Of a stretch of 21,176 bases of DNA, positions 14,211-21,176 are shown piece by piece. The stretch is from NCBI GenBank assembly GCA_013329175.1, contig DUKR01000122.1:15335-36510 (forward strand), written 5' to 3'. The notes under the pieces are model-generated. The model saw nothing but the letters and a program-made list of their open reading frames with translations, did not search any database and had not been told where the DNA came from. The position numbers were made by a program, and so were the translations under genes. The DNA is from Candidatus Woesearchaeota archaeon (GTDB lineage Archaea > Nanobdellota > Nanobdellia > Woesearchaeales > UBA11716). The stretch's first letter is position 1. Every line of letters starts with the position of its first letter.

Positions 14211-15587
14211 ATGTTCAAATTCTTACGAGATAAGCTCAGGAGCGGACTTTCTAAGCTGACAAAAGCTATAGAGCAGGAAGGCGTTGAGGAAGAGATAGAA
14301 GTAGCCAGGCATGAGGAGCAGCCAGCAGAGAAGAATGCTGCTGAAAGGCAGGGTATTAATGAAAAAAAGGAGCAGGCAGAGCCAGCACAGGAAAAAGCGC
14401 CTAAGAAAGACAGAGTACCCTTTTTCAGGAATCCGTTTGCAAAAAAGCACGAGGACATAGACACAGCAGGATTTGAAGAGGTCACCGTAACACAGGAGCC
14501 CCAAAAGCTTGACAATGACAAAAAAGCTCCTGAAAAAAGGAAGCCACTTATCGCAGAGAAGGCAGCAGGGCAGGCGCTTTCTGAGAAAGAGGAAATTGAT
14601 GCAGCAGCCGTGCCGCAGGAGAGGGCAGCGCTTGAGAAGGAAATTACCTCGCTTGAAAAGCAGGAGGAAGTAAAGGCTCAGGAAGAGCCTGATGCTCTAG
14701 TAAATAAAGGGCTCATCTCTTCATTAAAGGAGATGGTGCTCACCAAGAGGATCAGTGCGCAGCAGTTTGATGACCTCTTCTGGGATCTTGAGGCCATTCT
14801 TCTTGAGTCAAGCGTCGCAGTGGAGGTCATTGACACAGTGAAGGCACGCCTTAGGGAGGACCTCGTGGAAAAGCCAATTCCAAGAAACCGCATCATGCAG
14901 ACCATTGAAGAGAGCCTCATGAAATCCTTGGACCACATCGTCAGGGAGAGCAGTATTGATTTTGTTTCCATGGTCAGGAAGAAAAAACCATACGTCATCT
15001 GCTTTGTAGGAATCAATGGTTCAGGAAAGACAACAACCATTGCAAAAGTAGCCCATCTCCTACAAGGTAAGGGGCTTTCAGTTGTCCTTGCAGCAGCCGA
15101 CACCTTCCGCGCGGCAGCAATTGACCAGCTTCAGGAGCATGCTGACAGGCTCAAGGCAAAGCTCATCAGGCACGAGTACGGCTCAGATCCTGCAGCAGTC
15201 GCCTTTGACGCTATAAAGCATGCAAAAGCCAAGAAGGCTGACGTTGTCCTCATAGACACTGCAGGAAGGATGCACTCCAACACCAACCTGATAGATGAGA
15301 TGAAAAAAATAGTCAGGGTCGCCCAGCCTGATCTCAAGGTGTTTGTCGGCGAGTCCATCACAGGCAACGACTGCGTCGAGCAGGCAAAAAGCTTCCATGC
15401 AGCAGTCGGAATCAATGCCCTTATCCTTGCAAAAGCCGATGTGGACGAGAAGGGTGGTGCAGCAGTCTCAGTCTCCCACATCACTGGAGCGCCCATCCTC
15501 TTTTTAGGGACCGGCCAGGGATACGACGACTTAAAGGAATTCTCAAAGAAGGATCTGATGGAGAATCTGGGGTTGACTGGGCCATAA
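14211..15587 (+). CDS. ftsY: Signal recognition particle receptor FtsY
   Basis: FtsY is the membrane-docked GTPase receptor for SRP. The 458-aa form starts MFKFLRDKLRSGLSKLTKAI, a basic amphipathic helix for membrane contact. A long charged linker follows, then the NG core: helical N domain from about 165, P-loop GINGSGKTTT at 267, AADTFRAAAIDQL, IDTAGRMHSN at 348, a guanine-binding AKADVDEKGGA (usually TKAD), and GTGQGYDDLKEF. ATG 14211 is preferred, with AAGG upstream; ATG 14181 is in frame. Linker residues 121-152 (QALSEKEEIDAAAVPQERAA and onward) nearly match Rad50 residues 293-324, at the DNA level too. That piece looks copied. The gene follows pfdA and precedes dut by 20 bases. Confidence 0.95.
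   Translation: MFKFLRDKLRSGLSKLTKAIEQEGVEEEIEVARHEEQPAEKNAAERQGINEKKEQAEPAQEKAPKKDRVPFFRNPFAKKHEDIDTAGFEEVTVTQEPQKLDNDKKAPEKRKPLIAEKAAGQALSEKEEIDAAAVPQERAALEKEITSLEKQEEVKAQEEPDALVNKGLISSLKEMVLTKRISAQQFDDLFWDLEAILLESSVAVEVIDTVKARLREDLVEKPIPRNRIMQTIEESLMKSLDHIVRESSIDFVSMVRKKKPYVICFVGINGSGKTTTIAKVAHLLQGKGLSVVLAAADTFRAAAIDQLQEHADRLKAKLIRHEYGSDPAAVAFDAIKHAKAKKADVVLIDTAGRMHSNTNLIDEMKKIVRVAQPDLKVFVGESITGNDCVEQAKSFHAAVGINALILAKADVDEKGGAAVSVSHITGAPILFLGTGQGYDDLKEFSKKDLMENLGLTGP
14572..14666 (+). repeat. 95-base segment shared with rad50 (copy in ftsY)
   Basis: The segment matches the minus strand of 18155-18249 at 90 of 95 positions by eye, without gaps. Mismatches are at 14584, 14629, 14649, 14657 and 14658. 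The reading frame is the same in both genes, and four of the five changes alter the amino acid. Confidence 0.9.
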
Positions 15588-15607
15588 CGCAGCGGTGATG
15601 AACAAAA

Positions 15608-16042
15608 ATGATTACTGTCAAAATAAAGAAGGTAAGGGAATACGCGCTTATTCCACAATACGCCCACACCGCTGATGCAGGGGTTGACCTGTATGCAGCA
15701 GAGGCAATGACCGCTCCTGCCGGAGGGCAGGTGCTGGTTCCAACTGGCCTGGCCATGGCAATCCCCGAAGGCTACGAGGGCCAGGTCAGGCCGAAATCAG
15801 GGCTTGCGCTCAAGCACTCACTCACCCTTACCAACACCCCTGGAACTGTTGATTCCCATTACAGGGGGGAAATCCAAATTATCGTGTTTAACCTGGGTAA
15901 AAAAGAGTATGTTATCGAGAAAGGAACAAAGATTGCCCAGATGGTCTTCAACAAGGTAGAGCATGCAACCTTTACAGAAGTTGATGAGCTTGACACAACG
16001 CAGCGGGGAAAAGGCGGCTTTGGCAGTACAGGGATCAAATAG
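15608..16042 (+). CDS. dut: dUTP diphosphatase (trimeric dUTPase)
   Basis: The enzyme hydrolyses dUTP to dUMP and keeps uracil out of DNA. The 144-aa chain has the five trimer motifs in order: DAGVDLYA, RPKSGLALK, PGTVDSHYRGEI (catalytic Asp in VDSHYRG; usually VIDSDYRG), GTKIAQMVF and RGKGGFGSTG. GGTGAT lies about 9 bases before the ATG. It is the last gene of the prs operon, 20 bases behind ftsY, and a T-rich stretch follows near 16047 and 16073. Its product dUMP feeds the thymidylate route that ends at the thymidylate kinase encoded nearby on the other strand. Confidence 0.95.
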   Translation: MITVKIKKVREYALIPQYAHTADAGVDLYAAEAMTAPAGGQVLVPTGLAMAIPEGYEGQVRPKSGLALKHSLTLTNTPGTVDSHYRGEIQIIVFNLGKKEYVIEKGTKIAQMVFNKVEHATFTEVDELDTTQRGKGGFGSTGIK

Positions 16043-16074
16043 TTTTCACTTTTAAGTAGTCATCAAAACACAAC

Positions 16075-16084
16075 TTTTTTAAAC
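16075..16084 (+). promoter_or_regulatory. TATA box of the small membrane protein gene
   Basis: TTTTTTAAAC is centred about 25 bases before ATG 16106, with no Shine-Dalgarno sequence. This suggests a leaderless transcript. The T-run may also end the prs operon transcript. Confidence 0.5.
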
Positions 16085-16105
16085 TATTTTCTCTTCCCCT
16101 GCCCC

Positions 16106-16396
16106 ATGCTCAACCGCAGGGGGGATGTCGGCCTTGGCGCAATCGTTGTCATAGTCATCATCCTTGTCTTCATCGGCTGGCTCATCAATCTTGGCATGAG
16201 AGAATGCACCAGCAGCACCCAATGTGGCGAGGGATCCTATTGCGGATCAGACTTTGCCTGCCATCCGATACCAACTATTGAGAAGACAACGGTGACAAAC
16301 AACCTGCTTGTTCCGTCCATTATCATTGGCCTTGCCATCATCATTGCAACAGTCTTGAGGAACAGGGCGGGAAACGGAGCTTCCGCTAAGCAGTGA
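16106..16396 (+). CDS. Small two-helix membrane protein with a Cys-rich outer loop
   Basis: I do not recognise this 96-aa protein. Two hydrophobic helices are clear: VGLGAIVVIVIILVFIGWL (about 8-27) and LLVPSIIIGLAIIIATVL (about 67-84). Between them is a loop with four cysteines (RECTSSTQCGEGSYCGSDFACHPIP) spaced as in small disulfide or EGF-like folds, then KTTVTNN. The first residues (NRRGD) and the tail (RNRAGNG) are polar. If the loop faces outside, it could be disulfide-bonded. A promoter with a good TATA spacing supports a real gene. Its end overlaps the tail of tmk by 11 bases. It may be a lineage-specific surface protein; that is inference. Confidence 0.65.
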   Translation: MLNRRGDVGLGAIVVIVIILVFIGWLINLGMRECTSSTQCGEGSYCGSDFACHPIPTIEKTTVTNNLLVPSIIIGLAIIIATVLRNRAGNGASAKQ

Positions 16397-17024
16397 TTCC
16401 TGCCAGAGCCTTGTCCGCTTCCTTCTGCACGAAAGCAAATACAGTATCCTTTTCAGGGGATGCGTCTATGATGACAATGTTTTCAGCAAGCTTCTCCTTA
16501 AGCATCAGATAATGCTTTCGCAGCTGCTCCATGAATTCTTTCTGCTCGAATTTCTCTTTGCCGCTCCTGCTGCGCTCTATGCGCTGCAGGGCAATGCCAG
16601 ACGGAACGTCAAGAATCAGGGTAAGATCAGGCTTCCTGAACCTGCTGTTGGCATCAATGGTCTTCTGCATTGCAATGCCCTGCGAAGTCTGGAATGCAAT
16701 GGTTGAGTGGTAGTACCTGTCGCACAGCACGATATTGACATCATCTCCTTTTGCTGAGGACAGGAAAGGCTCAATCACCGCGGCAAGATGCTCTTTTCTG
16801 TCCCTGACGTACAGCCCTAGCAGCACCTCAGCATTCCTGAGAGGGTCCGCATCCTTTTGCAGAAGTTCCCGAATCTTTAGCCCATATGTCCCATAGGTAG
16901 GCTCACGCGTGGCAAGCACACGAAAGCGCCTGTCTTTGCAGAAGAGGTAGTGTTGCAGCCTGCAGAGCATCTCGCCTTTGCCTGAGCCGTCAAGGCCTTC
17001 AAAGACTACGAAAAATGATGCCAT
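16386..17024 (-). CDS. tmk: Thymidylate kinase (dTMP kinase)
   Basis: The enzyme phosphorylates dTMP to dTDP. At about 212 aa it has FEGLDGSGKGEM (P-loop), ATREPTYGTYG, LCDRYYHSTIAFQ (the usual DRY motif) and LTLILDVPSGIALQRI. The P-loop reads GSGKGE, not GSGKST or GSGKGT, so a hydroxyl residue after the Lys is missing; the effect on activity is unknown. I chose ATG 17024 because TATAAAAG at 17047-17054 is centred 26 bases upstream; ATG 17033 is an alternative. It follows rad50 on the same strand, so expression may be linked. Confidence 0.9.
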   Translation of the reverse strand: MASFFVVFEGLDGSGKGEMLCRLQHYLFCKDRRFRVLATREPTYGTYGLKIRELLQKDADPLRNAEVLLGLYVRDRKEHLAAVIEPFLSSAKGDDVNIVLCDRYYHSTIAFQTSQGIAMQKTIDANSRFRKPDLTLILDVPSGIALQRIERSRSGKEKFEQKEFMEQLRKHYLMLKEKLAENIVIIDASPEKDTVFAFVQKEADKALAGITA

Positions 17025-17046
17025 GCTGGCCATTTACAGGTTCATT

Positions 17047-17054
17047 CTTTTATA
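17047..17054 (-). promoter_or_regulatory. TATA box of tmk
   Basis: On the minus strand this reads TATAAAAG in the 38-base gap between rad50 and tmk. Its spacing supports the ATG at 17024 and a leaderless mRNA. Confidence 0.5.
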
Positions 17055-17062
17055 TTCATCGG

Positions 17063-19126
17063 TCAGAGCACCCTGCTCAACTGCCCTGCCTTTTCTATGC
17101 GTATCACGTGATCAACAAACGACTCCATCTTGGGGTCATGGGAGACAAGAATAGTCTGTCTGGTCTTCAGCTCATCAAGCACTTCCCTCATCCTGTCTAT
17201 CTGCTCAGACGAGAAGCCGTCAGTAGGCTCGTCAAGGATCAGCAGTTCAGAGGTTTTCACCTCTCCAAGGAGGTTGTTGATGACCTTGTTCAGGCCAAGC
17301 CTGTAGGCAAGGGCAACTGACGTCTTCTCCCCCCCTGAGAGGTTGTCAAAGCCAGTCTCATATCCGTTCTGCTCAATGACAGGAGAGAAGCTGGAATCAA
17401 GCCTCACAGAAATGCTCTCATCTTCGAGCATCATGCCGAACCATTGCTCAACGTAGGCGCTGAATTCATGGTGGATGCTTGCCATCACCTGCTTTTCCAT
17501 GACGTACATAAGATGCAGAAAATAGCTTGTCAGCCACTCCTCGATGCCCGAGAGGGCGGCGATTTCCCTTTTGGTCTTCTCCTTGCGCCCTATCTCTTTA
17601 GCGAGTGCCGCAAGGTGCCGCTCACCTGCCTCCTTTGTTCTGGCCATCCCCTCGCACTTCACAGCCGCCAGGCGCTCGCTCTGGACAGCAGCCTCAGCCT
17701 GCTCTTTTGCCTGAATATAGAGCTGCTCAGTCTCTTTCATCCCCTGCAACTTCGTGTGCAGCTCTGCTTTCCTTATGTTGATTGCGCCGATTGCCTTCCT
17801 GGCCTCCAGAAGCTCCTGCTGCTTTTCCTTAAGCTCCCTTGTGCGCTCCTCAAGCTGCTTTCTGAGCAGTATGCTTTCGCGGGCCATGACCTCCCTTGCC
17901 CTGAGCTTCTCAAGGCTTGCTTTTGCCTCAGTCTTCCTGCTGCCAAAAGCAGCTGCACTCTCCTGTGCCTTTGTGATTGCATCCCTTAGCATCATTATGG
18001 TCATTTCTTCCTTTTTTTTAAGTGCTGCCTTATGCTCTGGTGGCACTTCCTGCTTGCAGGTAGGGCAGGTTGCAAGGCGCTCGATGTCGCTCACCCCTTT
18101 CTGGACCATCTGGAATCGTGCCTGCTGCTGGTGCAGATCCTTTTGCCACCTCTGCTCCTGCTGCTCAAGCGCGGTAATTTCCTTCTCAAGCACTGCCCTC
18201 TCCTGCGGCACGGCTGCTGCATCAATTTCCTCTTTCCCAGAAAGCGCCTTCATGGTTATTGCGATGCTCTGCTCAAGCGCATCATGTTGCCTCCTGCCCT
18301 GGGAGTTCTGCAAAAGCCTGCTTCGCAGCTCTGCTTCAGCAAGCTCTATTTCCTTGCGGGCCGTGCGAAGCCTTTCCATGCCCTGCTCTTGTTCAGCAAG
18401 GGCATTTCTCTTCTCAGCAAGCACGTCCTGCGCCTTCCTGTGCTCTTCAGCAATGCAAGCCAGCCTCTCCATCACTGCCAGAAGCTCTTCCTTCTGGCGA
18501 AAGAGTTCCTGCTTTTTTTCCTCCATATCTGCAACCATCCCTTCATAGGTCCGTTTCCTGTCGCGGATGATGCGCAGGATGATTGCGGCATTGTCCCTGA
18601 TGCGCTTGTATTTGTCGGTGTTGAACACTTTGGTAAGCGTACCAAGCCTCACTTCCCCAGGCTCAAGCAATATGCGCTTCATTTCCTCCTGCGGGGTGTA
18701 GATGGTGAACCTATAGATGAGGTTCTTCGCCTTGGCCAGCAGGTCTTTGGGATAGCCAAGAATGTCAAGGATTGCTGCCTTGAGCTCGATTGCCGTTCCC
18801 GACTGCTCTATGCCGTTGATGATGATTGAACCAGCCTCCTGGCTGATGTCATGCTTTCCCTTCCGAAGGGAGCGCCTGACAGTCACCTCTTTTCCGGGAA
18901 CTGAGAAGGAAAGCTCGGCAGTCCCTTCTTTTTCCCCGTGCCTGAGCAGAAGCGATGCGGGAAGCTCTGCACGGGTTGCGCCAAACAGCGCAAACTCAAT
19001 AGCAAGAAGAATGGTAGATTTTCCTGCCCCGATGTCTCCAGCTAAAAGGATGGAGCCTGCAGGAAACTCGATAGCCTGTTTCTGATAGGATCTTATATTT
19101 TCGAGAGTCAGTGACCTCAGTATCAT
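17063..19126 (-). CDS. rad50: DNA double-strand break repair ATPase Rad50
   Basis: Rad50 works with Mre11 to tether and process broken DNA ends. The N-terminal ATPase half has LENIRSYQKQ and the Walker A at about 30-37 (GDIGAGKS). Long coiled coils flank the zinc hook CPTC at residues 354-357. The C-terminal half has FDNLSGGEKTSVALAYRLGL (signature, about 595) and LLILDEPTDGF (Walker B, about 627). At 687 aa it is shorter than many archaeal Rad50 proteins (about 880), so the arms are short. ATG 19126 gives the family start (MILRSLTLENIRSY) and fits a TATA box 26 bases upstream; the frame is open to 19180. No mre11 is in the window. Residues 293-324 nearly match an FtsY linker segment. Confidence 0.93.
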   Translation of the reverse strand: MILRSLTLENIRSYQKQAIEFPAGSILLAGDIGAGKSTILLAIEFALFGATRAELPASLLLRHGEKEGTAELSFSVPGKEVTVRRSLRKGKHDISQEAGSIIINGIEQSGTAIELKAAILDILGYPKDLLAKAKNLIYRFTIYTPQEEMKRILLEPGEVRLGTLTKVFNTDKYKRIRDNAAIILRIIRDRKRTYEGMVADMEEKKQELFRQKEELLAVMERLACIAEEHRKAQDVLAEKRNALAEQEQGMERLRTARKEIELAEAELRSRLLQNSQGRRQHDALEQSIAITMKALSGKEEIDAAAVPQERAVLEKEITALEQQEQRWQKDLHQQQARFQMVQKGVSDIERLATCPTCKQEVPPEHKAALKKKEEMTIMMLRDAITKAQESAAAFGSRKTEAKASLEKLRAREVMARESILLRKQLEERTRELKEKQQELLEARKAIGAINIRKAELHTKLQGMKETEQLYIQAKEQAEAAVQSERLAAVKCEGMARTKEAGERHLAALAKEIGRKEKTKREIAALSGIEEWLTSYFLHLMYVMEKQVMASIHHEFSAYVEQWFGMMLEDESISVRLDSSFSPVIEQNGYETGFDNLSGGEKTSVALAYRLGLNKVINNLLGEVKTSELLILDEPTDGFSSEQIDRMREVLDELKTRQTILVSHDPKMESFVDHVIRIEKAGQLSRVL
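18155..18249 (-). repeat. 95-base segment shared with ftsY (copy in rad50)
   Basis: It encodes ALSGKEEIDAAAVPQERAVL and continues about 12 residues, in the coiled coil some 30 residues before the zinc hook. The ftsY copy is at 14572-14666 on the opposite strand. Confidence 0.9.
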
Positions 19127-19147
19127 TATGGGGATGAGCGGATGCGG

Positions 19148-19155
19148 ATTTAAAT
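19148..19155 (-). promoter_or_regulatory. TATA box of rad50
   Basis: ATTTAAAT is centred 26 bases before ATG 19126, the spacing expected for a leaderless archaeal gene. It lies in the gap after the kinase gene. Confidence 0.6.
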
Positions 19156-19176
19156 GATTTGTTGTGCGGCAATGCC

Positions 19177-19842
19177 TCACTCCAGCCTCATAAGAATAGC
19201 CTCAGCCAGCTCCTCAGCATTCCTGCAATGCTTGTGCGCCTCATACGCAAGCGTGACATCAGCATATTTCTCATAGAGACGGATGCGCTTTTTCAGGAGC
19301 AATGGAAAGCACCGCCTGAGGGCTTCTTCATTGCTCTCGCCTTTTTTCCTCTCAAATGCTCCGTTCCAGCAAATGGGCTTAGGGTCTGACACAAAGACTG
19401 CTATCATTTCATCAATGGCATTCTCAGAGACTTCCAGATAGACAACAATGCCTTTTGCTGCAAGCTGCGCAATCGCTTTTTGGCAATAGATTGCGCTTCC
19501 TGTCAGGTCTTCTATCACTCCTTTAAGCTCGTCTTCTGCCATGAGCCTGCATTCAATGTCAAGATACCGCCGCTCCCGCGTTGCAAAGCCTTCATCCCAA
19601 GGGTTGCCTAATAATGTAGCCAAGCGCTCTGTTGCCTTCTCACCTGGGATGTCCTGAAGGTGGCGAATGAACTCTGATGAATGGCTGATGAGCAGGTCAT
19701 AGTCCTTATGGCACAAGCCGTAGCGCTCAGCAAGCTTCTGCGACCAGAAGGTCTTTCCAACCCCCGACATCCCCATGAAGATGAGATTGTGCCTGCCTTT
19801 TCCTGCAAGGATTTCATGAAATAGTGTTTTTGTGATGAGCAT
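19177..19842 (-). CDS. Shikimate-kinase-like P-loop kinase
   Basis: The 221-aa chain begins with a P-loop (IFMGMSGVGKTFWSQKLAERYG). HKDYDLLI fits the Asp-x-Asp strand of shikimate kinases, and FATRERRYLDIE fits their Arg/Glu helix. LTGSAIY sits where GGG normally stands, then VVYLEVS, and a late FPLLLKKRIRLYEKYADVTL resembles the family's closing RxPxYxxxAD stretch. It is longer than AroK (about 170 aa). Most archaea use a GHMP-type shikimate kinase, and no other shikimate gene is in view, so it may phosphorylate something else. A TATA box at 19874-19880 leaves a leader of about 8 bases. It lies 50 bases before rad50. Confidence 0.6.
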   Translation of the reverse strand: MLITKTLFHEILAGKGRHNLIFMGMSGVGKTFWSQKLAERYGLCHKDYDLLISHSSEFIRHLQDIPGEKATERLATLLGNPWDEGFATRERRYLDIECRLMAEDELKGVIEDLTGSAIYCQKAIAQLAAKGIVVYLEVSENAIDEMIAVFVSDPKPICWNGAFERKKGESNEEALRRCFPLLLKKRIRLYEKYADVTLAYEAHKHCRNAEELAEAILMRLE

Positions 19843-19873
19843 GCCAATTCAGGAATGTAAAGGAGGCTGCAGG

Positions 19874-19880
19874 TTTAAAT
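19874..19880 (-). promoter_or_regulatory. TATA box of the shikimate-kinase-like gene
   Basis: On the minus strand this reads ATTTAAA, centred about 35 bases before ATG 19842. GCAGCCTCCTTTAC follows and no clear ribosome site is present. Confidence 0.5.
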
Positions 19881-19963
19881 GTGTTGCGCACGAGCTGGCT
19901 TCATCTATTTAATCAAATCTTGCATGATACTGAAAAATCCATCAACCCAAGGTAAAGCAGTGC

Positions 19964-20989
19964 TTAGCCATGGCCTTTCTTGGCATCATACTCCCTCTCC
20001 AGTGCAAACATCCTGTCAAGGGATCGTTTCGCCCTCTTGAGTATGCCCTCGGGAATAGTTATGGCCTGCTTTAGACTTGGCTCTTTAAGCGAAGTCAGAA
20101 CGTCCTTCAGCGCTATTTTCTTCATGTAAGGGCAAAGGTTACAGGTGCCAACAATCTCCTTGTCCCTGTTTTCAGCCCTGACCCTGTCAGAGAGGCCGCA
20201 TTCAGTCACCAGCATGAAAGTCTTTGCATCTGTCTTTGAGACGTAATCAAGCATCTGGCTGGTTGAGCCTGCCATATCCACCTTGCCAATGACCGCTGGC
20301 TCGCATTCGGTATGCGCCAGAACCCTGACACCAGGATAGAGCTTCTTCACTTCCTCCACGGTCTCAGGAGTGAAATGGTCATGCACGATGCAGGTGCCGT
20401 TCCAGAGAATGATATTTTTTGATGTCATCCCCCTCATGTTCTGCCCCATCAGCTTATCAGGAATGAAAATGATGTCTTTTTGCGGCATGGCCTCGACGAT
20501 TTTCACCACGTTTGCTGAAGTGCAGCAGGCATCTGACTCTGCCTTCACAGAAGCTGAGGTATTGACATAGCACACCACTCCTGCACCTGGATGCCTCCTG
20601 CGCAGTGCCTTAACGTCCCTGGCAGTGATTGACTCAGCAAGGGAGCAGCCTGCAACTGTCGGCACAAGCACCTCCTTCTCAGGGCTGAGGATTTTTGCTG
20701 TCTCCCCCATGAAGTGCACCGAGCAGAAAATGATTTTCTTTGCGGGATGCTGGGAAGCTATCCGTGAGAGTCCGTAGGAATCGCCAAGGAAATCAGCTAC
20801 GCCATACATGATGTCAGGCGTCTGGTAGGAGTGGGCAAGGATGAGCGCATCCTGCTCTTTTTTCAGCAGATTGATTTCAAGGGTAAGAGGAGCGATGAGC
20901 TCGCAGTCTTCCCTTGTCCACTTGACATGCTGAAGTCTTGCAAAAATCCTTTCTGCCTCTGCTGCAATCTGCTTTTGAGTGAATCGCAT
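19964..20989 (-). CDS. nadA: Quinolinate synthase A
   Basis: NadA condenses iminoaspartate with dihydroxyacetone phosphate to quinolinate, the first ring of NAD. It needs a 4Fe-4S cluster. The 341-aa chain has LAHSYQTPDI, FCSVHFMGETAKIL, AGCSLAES (Cys115), YVNTSASVKAESDACCTSAN, FIPDKLMGQN, NGTCIVHDHF (Cys200), HTECEP, GSTSQMLDYV and CNLCPYMKK (Cys286). Cys115, Cys200 and Cys286 match the three cluster ligands of E. coli NadA (113, 200, 297). ATG 20989 is followed directly by the family start, and a weak TATA-like CTTAAG lies about 30 bases upstream. nadB and nadC are not in the window. Copy R4 of the repeat lies upstream. Confidence 0.95.
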   Translation of the reverse strand: MRFTQKQIAAEAERIFARLQHVKWTREDCELIAPLTLEINLLKKEQDALILAHSYQTPDIMYGVADFLGDSYGLSRIASQHPAKKIIFCSVHFMGETAKILSPEKEVLVPTVAGCSLAESITARDVKALRRRHPGAGVVCYVNTSASVKAESDACCTSANVVKIVEAMPQKDIIFIPDKLMGQNMRGMTSKNIILWNGTCIVHDHFTPETVEEVKKLYPGVRVLAHTECEPAVIGKVDMAGSTSQMLDYVSKTDAKTFMLVTECGLSDRVRAENRDKEIVGTCNLCPYMKKIALKDVLTSLKEPSLKQAITIPEGILKRAKRSLDRMFALEREYDAKKGHG

Positions 20990-21082
20990 TTCAGAATAGA
21001 AAGGGCTGGCGCTTCTTAAGTGTTTCTGGGTGCAAGAAGAAGGGCATGCAGCATGCTTATGACCCTTGGCATTTTTCGTAGT

Positions 21083-21100
21083 ACTTCACCTTTATGAAGT
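21083..21100. promoter_or_regulatory. Palindrome ACTTCA-N6-TGAAGT before nadA
   Basis: These are perfect 6-bp arms with a CCTTTA spacer, the same arms as at 12400-12417 before the salvage operon. Together with the CTTCA-N6-TGAAG sites it defines a shared motif. Confidence 0.5.
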
Positions 21101-21176
21101 TGCCCGCCCTGACTATACCGTGGCATGGGCATCATTCCCGAAAAAGGGCATTCCCTGAAAGCTCATTGCCGACAGC
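21083..21176 (-). repeat. Intergenic repeat element, copy R4, cut by the window edge (upstream of nadA)
   Basis: Read toward nadA it holds the core at 21167-21146 (two bases different from R1 and R3) and ends in GTGAAGTAC, 78 bases later, close to the 71-76 of the other copies. The middle part differs more. The 5' half lies beyond the right edge. The TATA-like box is about 60 bases further on, a longer gap than in R2 and R3. Confidence 0.6.

Noticed and set aside
17754..18829. Long Cys/Ser/Leu-rich plus-strand frames opposite rad50
   Set aside because: They are the antisense of Ala/Glu/Lys-rich coiled coil, which often stays open by composition alone.
1..21176. tRNA, rRNA, CRISPR array, insertion sequence or integrase
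   Set aside because: No cloverleaf, conserved rRNA blocks, evenly spaced direct repeats or transposase-like proteins were found on either strand.

Overview
The window most likely comes from an archaeon of the DPANN type; a Woesearchaeota- or Pacearchaeota-like lineage is my inference from gene style, not a database result. Archaeal signs are TTTAAA-like TATA boxes 20-30 bases ahead of starts (several genes look leaderless), T-rich ends instead of classic hairpin terminators, a prefoldin alpha subunit, a Rad50 with a CPTC zinc hook, and the pairing of a methylthioadenosine phosphorylase-family enzyme with an MTA/SAH deaminase. Mixed in are bacterial-type proteins: GroES/GroEL, GrpE/DnaK/DnaJ and a bifunctional PurH.

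Layout. 1-442: intergenic DNA with repeat copy R1. 443-2666: purN-purH (last steps of IMP synthesis). 2667-2993: repeat copy R2. 2994-3581: a DUF1858/A-type Fe-S carrier fusion. 3600-4010 (-): a winged-helix regulator divergent from a chaperone block, groES-groEL, grpE-(DUF3467)-dnaK, dnaJ (4158-10318). 10391-12336 (-): MTA phosphorylase and MTA/SAH deaminase (purine and methylthio salvage). 12337-12773: a busy divergent intergenic region with repeat copy R3, a palindrome and a possible structured RNA. 12774-16042: prs-pfdA-ftsY-dut. 16106-16396: a small Cys-rich membrane protein. 16386-19126 (-): rad50 and tmk. 19177-19842 (-): a shikimate-kinase-like P-loop kinase. 19964-20989 (-): nadA, with repeat copy R4 running off the right edge.

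Two signals stand out. First, an intergenic element of about 200 bases recurs at R1, R2, R3 and (partly visible) R4. It always points toward the next gene and ends with a GTGAAGT-A/G-T/C-T-like motif, part of an ACTTCA-N6-TGAAGT hairpin or palindrome in most copies, roughly 10-60 bases before the TATA box. The genes behind it are purN/purH, the Fe-S carrier, prs and nadA. The palindrome alone also precedes the salvage pair. This suggests a shared cis-element for nucleotide, PRPP and NAD metabolism. Second, a 95-base stretch is shared in frame, 90/95 identical by eye, between the ftsY linker and the rad50 coiled coil. These lie 3.5 kb apart on opposite strands, so one protein segment appears to have been copied into an unrelated gene.

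I see no tRNA, rRNA, CRISPR array, transposase or integrase.
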